Assembly (NCBI RefSeq): GCF_900155985.1
Contig: NZ_FTMA01000001.1
Location: 620,001-684,000, forward strand
From: Maribacter ulvicola
GTDB taxonomy: Bacteria; Bacteroidota; Bacteroidia; Flavobacteriales; Flavobacteriaceae
DNA: 64,000 bases
Reading direction: 5' to 3'
Shown here in pieces: positions 36,402-42,923 of this stretch (the first letter of the stretch is position 1; each line of letters starts with the position of its first letter). A program made the position numbers and the translations under genes. The notes beneath the pieces are model-generated. The model did not search any database, was not told the origin of the DNA, and saw only the letters and a list, made by a program, of their open reading frames with translations.

Positions 36402-37049
36402 TTATTCTTTTATGATTAAAATCTTTTTAGCCTTGATCGGTATTGGTGTCCCATTACCGTAATCACCAATAATTTTTACCTTTTCGCCTACTTTTAATTC
36501 CTTGTATTCTTTTTCAAGATTTGGAATACTGATAACAGTTGTATATAAATCCCCAAAATCATTTTTTAAAGTAGCGGTATAACCATCTTTTCCAGGTTCA
36601 ACTTTAGTAACAGTTAAAACCGCATAATCAGTATTTATACTATTTGTTCTATCCTGATTTTGTTTTTTCTTTACAAACTCTAATAAATAATTTCCATTTT
36701 GTAAAACCATTTTTTCTTCAGTCAATGTTTTAATTTGATAGGTTTCATCATCTGTAGATGAATTTCCATTTCCAATACTTTTAGCTGTAAGAATTAGTTT
36801 TGTTCCATCTAATTTCCACTTTTTATATAATAAGGTTGCCATATTATCAGAACTTGCTGTTCCATCTTTAAACAATGAAAAATGAAGTTTTGATTCTGAT
36901 TGATCTAACCATGAACCTATTAATAGCTTTTCATTAATAAGGGTTACAGGTTTTTCTACTTTTTCTTTTTGAATGCTATTTTTAGCTTCTTTACAGGCAC
37001 TTAATGCTATTAGTGCTATCAGCAAAAATTTTGATATTTTTTTAGTCAT
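36402..37049 (-). CDS. Lipocalin-like lipoprotein (215 aa)
   Basis: A 215-residue predicted lipoprotein with the leader SKFLLIALIALSAC (Cys at residue 19) and a first domain resembling the small lipocalin-like domains of Bacteroidetes: LLIGSWLDQSESKLHFSLF, KWKLDGTKLILTAK and DDETYQIKTLTEEKMVLQN. The second half (about 140-215) is a separate beta-rich unit with YAVLTVTKVEPGKDGYTATL, possibly an OB- or SH3-like fold. No ligand can be predicted. It is located in the accessory island. Confidence 0.7.
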   Translation of the reverse strand: MTKKISKFLLIALIALSACKEAKNSIQKEKVEKPVTLINEKLLIGSWLDQSESKLHFSLFKDGTASSDNMATLLYKKWKLDGTKLILTAKSIGNGNSSTDDETYQIKTLTEEKMVLQNGNYLLEFVKKKQNQDRTNSINTDYAVLTVTKVEPGKDGYTATLKNDFGDLYTTVISIPNLEKEYKELKVGEKVKIIGDYGNGTPIPIKAKKILIIKE

Positions 37050-37106
37050 TGTTTTTTATTTATTAAAGGTCACGTTATAAAATATGGCTACGGATTAATA
37101 TTAGCT

Positions 37107-37316
37107 TTAAGCGACATATTGTTGCACGTAATCAGGTGTTTTATCATCTCAAGATAAATGCAATTTATCAGCATTGTATAATTTGATTGCATTTTTAACT
37201 TCTTTTTTGGCATGAACCGTACTGGTATAGGTGTGATCAAGATAGTATGCATCTTTTAGAATACTGTTGACACTTTTAGTTAAGGTATTGTAGTAGCTAG
37301 TCCATTCGTCTTTCGC
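37107..37316 (-). pseudogene. IS3-family transposase fragment (C-terminus)
   Basis: A 70-codon open stretch with one internal TGA reads as the C-terminal end of an IS3-family transposase OrfB: ILKDAYYLDHTYTSTVHAKK, EVKNAIKLYNADKLHLS, stop, DDKTPDYVQQYVA. The HAKKEVKNAIKLYN helix and the LHLS..KTP pattern are typical of that family's integrase domain end. The upstream part of the transposase is missing; the fragment abuts an IS1182-like tail on the opposite strand at about 37312. No inverted repeats could be assigned. Confidence 0.75.
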
Positions 37317-37560
37317 CTACAATCTCAAAAAGTACCTAACGTTCTAAAACAAACGCCCTAAAAGCGGTTCAGGGAAGCTTGCCCTGCCATTATGAATAAA
37401 AAGCATGGTTCAATAGTGATTAGCCTTTCTCCAATACACCTAAAATTTAGGTTCAGCTGTTAACATCGCATAAAAAAGCTCCTTAAAAAGCCTTATGTAG
37501 ATAATGATTATCTCTATTGATAGGCTGGTGCAACGGTTACTTTTGTTGTACACCGCTTTT
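37312..37560 (+). mobile_element. IS1182-family tails, two nested copies
   Basis: At 37312-37407 the plus strand reads FAYNLKKYLTF, stop, NKRPKSGSGKLALPL, stop, the C-terminal end of an IS1182-type transposase with in-frame stops. A second tail starts near 37438 (LKFRFSC, stop) and runs into a non-coding end shared with 41071-41172: a weak hairpin at 37473-37493, then GTGCAACGGTTAC and TTGTTGT. These are decayed insertion sequence ends. The gap 37050-37562 is thus made of two IS remnants. Confidence 0.65.
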
Positions 37561-37562
37561 CA

Positions 37563-38033
37563 TTATTTATTACATATTATTTTTACGGTAGTTTCTTGTC
37601 CGAAAAATATCAAGGGAACTTCCATTGTTAAGTTAGAATTGGTTACTCCCAATATTGTGTATGTTAGATTTTCATCCTTACTATTCACTACATTTATAAT
37701 GTTTTCTTTCAAGGAATAAGTTCCTTTCAAACTATTATTAAGGTCATCTTTTGGAGTAAAAGAATAGTGTCCATCATTTTTAAACGTATAAAAGCCTTCA
37801 AAATTTTGGTCATAACCTACTAAACTCTCAATCTCCATTAAGTTGCTAATAGTAAAAAACTCCCCACTTCCGTCCTGTTTAGGTAGTAGTACTTTAGGAT
37901 TTACGTTCATTGATTGACGATTCCATTTACCGCTCGTTAGAAGAATTTCCACTTCGGATTTCACGTTTTCATTTTCTTCTTTTGAACAGTTTGTCATCAG
38001 AAAAATAGTAAAAACTAACATTAAGTATTTCAT
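37563..38033 (-). CDS. Lipocalin-like lipoprotein (156 aa)
   Basis: A 156-residue predicted lipoprotein: leader MKYLMLVFTIFLMTNCSKEE with Cys16, then LLTSGKWNRQSMNVNPKVLL, GFYTFKNDGHYSFTPKDDL and LKGTYSLKENIINVVN, the pattern of Bacteroidetes lipocalin-like small lipoproteins. Two similar genes (this and 36402-37049) flank the IS remnants, but they are not close copies. Its stop lies only a few bases from the IS1182-like end GTTGTACACCG. Function unknown. Confidence 0.75.
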   Translation of the reverse strand: MKYLMLVFTIFLMTNCSKEENENVKSEVEILLTSGKWNRQSMNVNPKVLLPKQDGSGEFFTISNLMEIESLVGYDQNFEGFYTFKNDGHYSFTPKDDLNNSLKGTYSLKENIINVVNSKDENLTYTILGVTNSNLTMEVPLIFFGQETTVKIICNK

Positions 38034-38170
38034 AGTATATACCGCTATTATTTTTCAAAAGTTTTGCAAACGTAATTTTTTTTTGGGGATAAAAAAACAA
38101 TAGTTTAAGATAGCAGAAAACCATTGGGGATTATTATTTGAGATTTCCCTGATCCATGATTTTTAGGTAT

Positions 38171-38436
38171 GGCTAACAGCGTTGATCAAGGAAGTCTAAA
38201 TTAGTCCGTACTTATTTTTATAAAGCACGATGAATTGACTTTTTAAAAAAAAATTACCGTGCTTGTAGCAAGTAGTTTTAACGTTTTGTGAGCGAGATCA
38301 CAACGCAGAAAGCAAAACTACTTAGGGCATGTCCTTCCTTTTTGCTTTGCATAACATTGCTCCCGTAATGCTTGAAAAATAAAACCGATCAATAGCTTAA
38401 ATTATATACAACGGACTTGTGTATGAAAAGTAGCGG
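38171..38436. repeat. Nested hairpins and cassette-end-like motifs
   Basis: Within the 672-base gene-free stretch 38034-38705 I see GGCTAACAGCG at 38171-38181 and a 7-bp stem AAGCACG/CGTGCTT (38223-38229 with 38258-38264). A 10-bp stem AAGTAGTTTT/AAAACTACTT follows (38270-38279 with 38314-38323), containing an inner TTGTGA/TCACAA. Then comes a 28-base sequence at 38408-38435 that matches 42723-42750 at 26 of 28 positions. The remainder holds no coding signal that I can support. Confidence 0.6.
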
Positions 38437-38705
38437 TTTTATAAACCAACATTTTGGTTAAGCACAAGCTCTAAATTTATAAAAAGCCTAACACAGGGTA
38501 AGGTTTTCGCTTTCTATTGTGCTATTGATTTTATTTGCCCATTAGGGCATGGTTTTTTCGTCGCAGTAGTTAGTTTCTTTCGTAAAGGCTAGAAAGGGTG
38601 TAATGGTTAGTAGATATATGAGTTTTTTATTTGGTTGGTATGCGGTAAGTTTAGGCTAAAGAAAATTTGTTTGTTTTTTACCTCAGTTCTTTTTTATGCT
38701 TTTTT

Positions 38706-39320
38706 TTAGTCTGTATCAGTAAAGCAAAGCATCCAAATAGTTCTTGATTCCATCGAAATAATTATCCATGAATGGTCTATAATGAAGTCAATGAACCAGG
38801 TATTCCATGCTCCTGAGATATAGTAAAACCTTACAAATTCATTTTGATACTTTTCTCCAAAAATCTGCTCGCAAAACTCTTGAGCTTTCTTTTTGACTTC
38901 TTTTGGGGTTCGTTTATAAGAAGATCCATAAGCTCCGCCATGAAAAAGTAAAGCCGAAAGTTCTCCGTCAATAGCAAATTCACTTTTCCATTCAAGTTTT
39001 GGAGTTTTATCAGTCTTACTTGCAAATAAATAATCACCGTCCTCCACTGTAGTAAAAGATTGAATTACGCTATCTGATAAGAGAAATTGTTCTACAAAAT
39101 TAATTTCGTCTAATCTACCTCTTGAACAAAACCAATCGAAAACCTCATTTTCGTCAAATTGAAAACCTTTAAAGTAAATATGACCACCAATATGTTCCTT
39201 CAGCAGGTCAATGAATTCAAAATTTGGATCGACTATTTTATAGTTTATATCACGCCACATTTTTGAAATCTCTGATTCCTTTGGTAGGTTCTTTTTCCAG
39301 TTTACTTCGATTGATCTCAT
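38706..39320 (-). CDS. Unknown protein (204 aa)
   Basis: A soluble 204-residue protein rich in aromatic residues. Notable stretches are ELSALLFHGGAYGSSYKRTP, KAQEFCEQIFGEKYQNEF and the end FVRFYYISGAWNTWFIDFII with ISMESRTIWMLCFTDTD. This kind of small acidic, tryptophan-rich protein occurs as orphan or immunity-like cassettes in Bacteroidetes, but I do not recognise a family. No signal peptide. It is a single gene in the island, preceded upstream by the palindrome-rich stretch 39321-39538. Confidence 0.65.
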   Translation of the reverse strand: MRSIEVNWKKNLPKESEISKMWRDINYKIVDPNFEFIDLLKEHIGGHIYFKGFQFDENEVFDWFCSRGRLDEINFVEQFLLSDSVIQSFTTVEDGDYLFASKTDKTPKLEWKSEFAIDGELSALLFHGGAYGSSYKRTPKEVKKKAQEFCEQIFGEKYQNEFVRFYYISGAWNTWFIDFIIDHSWIIISMESRTIWMLCFTDTD

Positions 39321-39330
39321 TTACTTTGAT

Positions 39331-39536
39331 TGAGCGCAACACAGTACCTATGCGTAGTGCGGAGGCAAGGAAACTCTTCGTTTCCGTCTACGCACGAAGC
39401 TAAAGCTTATTGTTTAGTTTTGTTATTTGTTTGTTCAAAAGCTAAATCCATAAGATTTAGCGACTTCATAAATATACATAGACCTTTCGGTTTTACCCTA
39501 AAGTCCGCATTACGTTTAGGGGGTGTTGTACACCGT
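39331..39536. repeat. Large imperfect palindrome between cassette-like genes
   Basis: Nested inverted repeats fill the gap between two minus-strand genes. CAACAC (39337-39342) pairs with GTGTTG (39523-39528), and CGTAGTGCGG (39353-39362) pairs with CCGCATTACG (39505-39514; 9 of 10). Inside are two small hairpins, GGAAAC/GTTTCC (39369-39385) and CTAAATC/GATTTAG (39442-39460). The whole could fold as one branched structure about 190 bases long. It resembles in layout the element at 42719-42921. Confidence 0.6.
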
Positions 39537-39538
39537 TT

Positions 39539-39940
39539 TTATTCCCTTAATTTAATAGCAGGGTTTTTGAAAATCCAAACGCCCAGAACAATTGTTAAGG
39601 AATAAATTAATACCCATATAGTTTGTTCCGACCACCTTGTTAAAAATCCCTTGTCTACTATAAAGAACGTAATACAAACCGATAAAAAAGAATAAAAAGA
39701 TAAGATTGTCTTCTCTTCCAATTCCGAAACGTTGTTATCTAAGCGTCGTTTAATTAATTCAAAAATTACCATTGCTGGTATTGACGAAATCAAACCTACT
39801 AATATCATTACAAATACTATTTCGTAAGAATTTAATATACTATTAAAATTGGAATCATTAATAATAGTACTTAGAATTAATGCTAATATAAGCGGCGAAA
39901 TTATTACAGTAAACAGCCAAACTTTGATAGTATATATCAT
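39539..39940 (-). CDS. Membrane protein, unknown (133 aa)
   Basis: A 133-residue protein with four hydrophobic segments (about 8-25, 37-60, 80-100 and 108-125). No family is recognised. Its ATG directly follows the TAG of the disrupted gene at 39941-40321, so it belongs to a three-gene unit (40581 to 39539) in the island. The stop lies beside GTTGTACACCG, which mirrors a TTGTGTACAAT sequence upstream of the first gene of the unit. Confidence 0.6.
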   Translation of the reverse strand: MIYTIKVWLFTVIISPLILALILSTIINDSNFNSILNSYEIVFVMILVGLISSIPAMVIFELIKRRLDNNVSELEEKTILSFYSFLSVCITFFIVDKGFLTRWSEQTIWVLIYSLTIVLGVWIFKNPAIKLRE

Positions 39941-40321
39941 CTATTTTCTATTGACAATTCGTTGGATATATACCCTATGATTTTTAAATCCGTTTTTCTC
40001 GGGATTTTCCAAATTAATCATTACGTTAATTCCAGAGTCGTAAATCTGCCAGTTATGTTTTTTAGCTAATTCAATCAGAGCATAAAGTCCGTTTTCACCA
40101 TATAGCGAAAGCATAAAATTGCTTGATTGTTCGCTGTCGGCAATAAAGTCAATCGTAAAATCCGTACTAATTATTTCCCTGTGATTTTCGTCCTCTTTTA
40201 TTTGGCTAAATGAACGCTATTAAATTCCGCTAAAATCCGTCAGTTCCAATTGGTTTTCGTTCAATTCCGCAACCGATTCTATTTTCTGTTTGGTATTAAA
40301 AAGAATAATGTCCCAACTCAT
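39941..40321 (-). pseudogene. Disrupted gene of a three-gene unit (127 codons, two stops)
   Basis: From the ATG at 40321 the frame reads MSWDIILFNTKQKIESVAEL and so on for 33 codons, hits TAA and TAG in a row, and continues without further stops to a TAG at 39941, with clear coding character (LSLYGENGLYALIELAKKHN, NWQIYDSGINVMINLENPE). The two stops lie in 40217-40222; a one-base shift there (EFNSVHLAK) suggests a small rearrangement. I recall similar intact proteins with the MSWDI start in Bacteroidetes, of unknown function. Neighbouring genes are 2 bases upstream and 0 bases downstream. Confidence 0.7.
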
Positions 40322-40323
40322 TC

Positions 40324-40581
40324 TTATGAAGTTAGTTGTTTTATTTTTTTTGCAACCATTAAATGTTCTTCTAAACTTGTTGGGACTCCCATAGTTATGT
40401 TTGCGTGCTCAAGGAGTAATTCTGCAATTTTTTGTACGTCAGCATCCTGTTTTAGAAGTTTTATTACAGAAGGAACGTATCCAGAATATTCATTTTCGTG
40501 ACCTGAATAATTAATTCCGATGGGGTCCCAATCTTCCCAAAGAATTCTATCAACTTGCTCCCAAAGTTTTGACTTTCTCAT
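40324..40581 (-). CDS. Small protein, unknown (85 aa)
   Basis: An 85-residue soluble protein: KLWEQVDRILWEDWDPIGIN, then a GHENEYSGYVPSVIKLLKQD stretch and a C-terminal helix. The WDPIG(V/I) and EY..Y pattern is one I have seen in small orphan proteins of diverse bacteria, but I know of no function. Its TAA is two bases before the start of the broken gene at 40321, so the unit 40581-39539 is a compact three-gene cluster in which the middle gene is damaged. Confidence 0.65.
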   Translation of the reverse strand: MRKSKLWEQVDRILWEDWDPIGINYSGHENEYSGYVPSVIKLLKQDADVQKIAELLLEHANITMGVPTSLEEHLMVAKKIKQLTS

Positions 40582-40589
40582 TTTTTCTC

Positions 40590-40632
40590 AAAATTGTGTA
40601 CAATAATAAGCTAAACGTACGCCAGTACGTTT
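40590..40632. repeat. Hairpins at the start of the three-gene unit
   Basis: AATTGTGTACAATAATA (40592-40608) mirrors GTTGTACACCG at the other end of the unit. Immediately after is a perfect 8-bp stem AAACGTAC/GTACGTTT (40613-40620 with 40625-40632, loop GCCA). Confidence 0.5.
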
Positions 40633-40762
40633 ATTTTCTATTTAGTTTACTAAAGCTTACTAGCTAATATACTATTAAAGAATAAGCCTAAAATTTACAA
40701 GCGATTTTCCGTATGGGAAAATCACAATCATAAAAAAAATTCAATAGAAATGCTTAAAACCA

Positions 40763-40914
40763 TCAAACCAACTATCTAGTTTGTTTTTAAAGCGTATTTA
40801 AGTGTGAAATTGTAGAAACCGACGACAGGAATCGTAATTGTCACGATAAAATGCAAGGAGTGCAGGGGTAAAAGGGTGTTGTAAACATTATATAAACCAA
40901 GTGGTTTGTTTTTT
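40763..40914 (+). repeat. Island repeat, copy 2
   Basis: Second copy of the ~152-bp element: first palindrome AAACCAACTATCTAGTTTG (40765-40783), central CGACGACAGGAATCGTAATT, terminal palindrome AAACCAAGTGGTTTG with a T run (ending 40914). It is in the same orientation as copies 1 and 3. Sequence before it (40663-40740) is also similar to that before copy 3 (44299-44380), so the shared unit may be 250-280 bases. It lies in the 601-base gap 40582-41182. Confidence 0.7.
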
Positions 40915-40995
40915 AGTGGAATAAACGAGCTGTTTGACACTGAAATTGGCATCAAGTCTATAGATTGTTTTTGGAAAAAAACAAAAAAGTGGTAA

Positions 40996-41094
40996 ATAAA
41001 TACGATCGGACTCGCACAGGCGGACAAGGTCATGCACCTGTCCGCAATCGCCTATAATCTCAACAAGTACCTAAAATTTAGGTTCAGCTTTTAA
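40996..41094 (+). pseudogene. IS1182-family transposase tail
   Basis: A 33-codon open stretch ending at TAA 41092-41094: INTIGLAQADKVMHLSAIA then YNLNKYLKFRFSF. The HLSAIAYNL(K/N)KYLKF pattern is the usual C-terminus of IS1182-type transposases in Bacteroidetes. The rest of the transposase is absent. The following 80 bases are shared with 37440-37545 and probably represent the element's right end. Confidence 0.65.
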
Positions 41095-41102
41095 CATGGC
41101 AT

Positions 41103-41125
41103 AAAAAAGCCCCTTAAAGAGGCTT
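41103..41125 (-). terminator. Terminator downstream of the DUF4041 gene
   Basis: On the minus strand AAGCC and GGCTT (41107-41111 with 41121-41125) form a stem with a 9-base loop, followed by T6. It lies 58 bases beyond the stop of the DUF4041 gene but derives from the IS1182 end, so its use for that gene is only plausible. Confidence 0.5.
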
Positions 41126-41182
41126 ATATCAATAGTGATTTTCTCTAATTATAGACTTGTGCAACGGTTACCATTGTTGTGG

Positions 41183-42697
41183 TTAGTTATTTATGGTTTC
41201 TAATTTTCTTTTTTTCATTTCCAAACTTTCTCTATATTCTAGAGCTTCTGCTTTCATTGTCCAATGTGTTTCTAATTCAAATGTGTCAACTTTAGCTTTG
41301 ATTTCACTAATTGGAATTGAGAAAAATTCTTTTCTATAATTTACTTTATTAACTCGGTCCGAATTAAAAGTTTCGTGTAATTCCTTTTCTAGTCTTGGAG
41401 CATCTTCTGAATGAATCATTGCGTGAACGTCAAATGTAAATGGAACAGAAGCATCTCCTAACTCTTTAACTCTGTCTAAAGGTTCTAATCTTCTCGTAAG
41501 CCCAATTTTAAATATATTTTCTCCAAATGAACCTACATTGGAAATTATATAAACGTGTCCTCTTTTTGTTTGTTGAGCCATCGACATAGCTCTTTGTCCT
41601 TTCTCTTCCGCAATTAATAGTTTTTGCTTAATATCTTCTAATTCTTGCTCAAATTTTGCTCTGTCTTCATCTGCAACTTTCAATAGTTTAGCTTCGATTT
41701 CCTTTCTTGCTTTTTCAAGCATTTTTTCTTCTTTTTCTGCTTCTTTTCTTGCTCGCTCAAAATCTCTTCTTGCTTTTTCCTCTTCTCGAATAGCTTCTCT
41801 TATTTCTCTCTGTTCTTGTAAATCTTGTTTCTTTATTTCGTGAACAGTAACAGCTAATTTTAATTGCTCTAAAACAACATCATAATATCTATTTGTAATT
41901 CTTGCATTTCTAAATGCCTTACCATTATGATTTACAAGACGAAAAGCATCTTTAATTGATTGTAATAGTTTACCATAATTATCGTGCTTGACTTTAGCCA
42001 TTATAGTATCAACTTTTCCATTAAATGCGTCTAAAACAAATTCGATTGCAGTTGTTTTTCTATAGGCTTCAACATAGTCACATTCTGCAACTTCGTTGTT
42101 TTTAATCATAGATTTTATAAGTGTTCTAATTTGTGTAAGTTCTTGACCTGCTTTTTTATGATTATATTCTTCCGCTAAATCGTCTAAAAGTGAATGATTA
42201 GGAATTAAGTATTCATCTCCATATCCTTTTATTATATTTTTCATCGCTTTCACAGTTTTTTGATACTGTTCAGCATTGTTTTTTGCTTCCCAAGCTTCTC
42301 CAGCTATATTTTCTGCTTTTACATTAGCCTCACTTTCAATTTTTGTTGCAATTTGATGAGCATTTTCTAAAATAGTTTCAGCTCTGTTTTTTGTTTCAGT
42401 AGCTTTTTCACGTGCTTCTTTTCTTATTGCATTAGCTTCTGATTTTGAAGTTTCAATAACTTTTTCAATTTCGTTAGAAACTCTTTTCAGTTCTTGTTCA
42501 ATGTTTCTAATTGGCTCATATTTCTTTAAATATTCAGTAGATTCTTTATAAACCGAAAAATCATTTTTATTCTTTTCTAATTCTTGATTTAACGTTAAGT
42601 TTTCTTTCTCTATTTTATCTCTTTCTTTTTTTATTGAAGAGTTTTTTGAGAGTAAAACAATGATAATTATAATACAAATAATTAGTAAAAATGCCAT
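41183..42697 (-). CDS. Membrane-anchored DUF4041 / GIY-YIG (MUG113) nuclease, SNIPE-like
   Basis: A 504-residue protein. Residues 2-18 form a single hydrophobic anchor (AFLLIICIIIIIVLL), followed by a long charged coiled coil (about 20-140). A DUF4041 region spans roughly 150-310, with NHSLLDDLAEEYNHKKAGQE and AFRLVNHNGKAFRNARITNR. A second coiled coil (about 300-385) leads to a C-terminal T5orf172/MUG113 GIY-YIG-type nuclease domain (about 390-485) with HVYIISNVGSFGENIFKIGL, RRLEPLDRVKEL, LEKELHETF and RKEFFSI. This architecture matches proteins recently described as SNIPE, a membrane nuclease that degrades phage DNA during entry. The function here is inferred. It forms one cassette-like unit flanked by inverted GTTGTGGTTA sequences. 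Confidence 0.85.
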   Translation of the reverse strand: MAFLLIICIIIIIVLLSKNSSIKKERDKIEKENLTLNQELEKNKNDFSVYKESTEYLKKYEPIRNIEQELKRVSNEIEKVIETSKSEANAIRKEAREKATETKNRAETILENAHQIATKIESEANVKAENIAGEAWEAKNNAEQYQKTVKAMKNIIKGYGDEYLIPNHSLLDDLAEEYNHKKAGQELTQIRTLIKSMIKNNEVAECDYVEAYRKTTAIEFVLDAFNGKVDTIMAKVKHDNYGKLLQSIKDAFRLVNHNGKAFRNARITNRYYDVVLEQLKLAVTVHEIKKQDLQEQREIREAIREEEKARRDFERARKEAEKEEKMLEKARKEIEAKLLKVADEDRAKFEQELEDIKQKLLIAEEKGQRAMSMAQQTKRGHVYIISNVGSFGENIFKIGLTRRLEPLDRVKELGDASVPFTFDVHAMIHSEDAPRLEKELHETFNSDRVNKVNYRKEFFSIPISEIKAKVDTFELETHWTMKAEALEYRESLEMKKRKLETINN

Positions 42698-42718
42698 TTC
42701 AGTTTCGTTTTGTTAATT

Positions 42719-42921
42719 AACCACAACGGTCTTGTATATGAAAAGTAGCGTAGAAATAAACGCTAACCATTCGAATGAAACACAAGCCGAATTTTTAAAT
42801 TTTACTATTTATTTTATTTTTGTGAAATCGTCAAATTTAAAAATTTGGCGACTTCGAAAAAATGCCTGAACCTTTGTGTTAGCAACTGCTCACGCTATTT
42901 TTTATATACGTTGTTAGCCAC
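42719..42921. repeat. 203-bp imperfect palindrome between two defence-type genes
   Basis: Outer arms: AACCACAACGG..TATATGAAAAGTAGCG (42719-42750) against CGCTATTTTTTATATACGTTGTTAGCC (from 42893). Middle arms: ACACAAG (42780-42786) against CTTTGTGT (42871-42878). Inner arms: 16 bases at 42787-42802 against 42833-42848, pairing at 15 positions plus one G-T. The whole intergenic region between the HEPN and DUF4041 genes is one folded unit. It resembles integron attC sites in size and fold, but its ends (GGCTAACAACG, CCGTTGTGG) do not fit the canonical core. Confidence 0.75.
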
Positions 42922-42923
42922 AG

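Noticed and set aside
37504-37719. Plus-strand ORF of 71 codons
   Set aside because: It starts in IS1182-like end sequence and is otherwise antisense to the lipocalin-like gene at 37563-38033.
39330-39605. Plus-strand ORF of 91 codons
   Set aside because: It lies across the palindromic spacer 39331-39536; the palindrome explains the open frame better.
40776-41033. Minus-strand ORF of 85 codons
   Set aside because: It covers island repeat copy 2 and the antisense of an IS1182 tail; no protein-like pattern.
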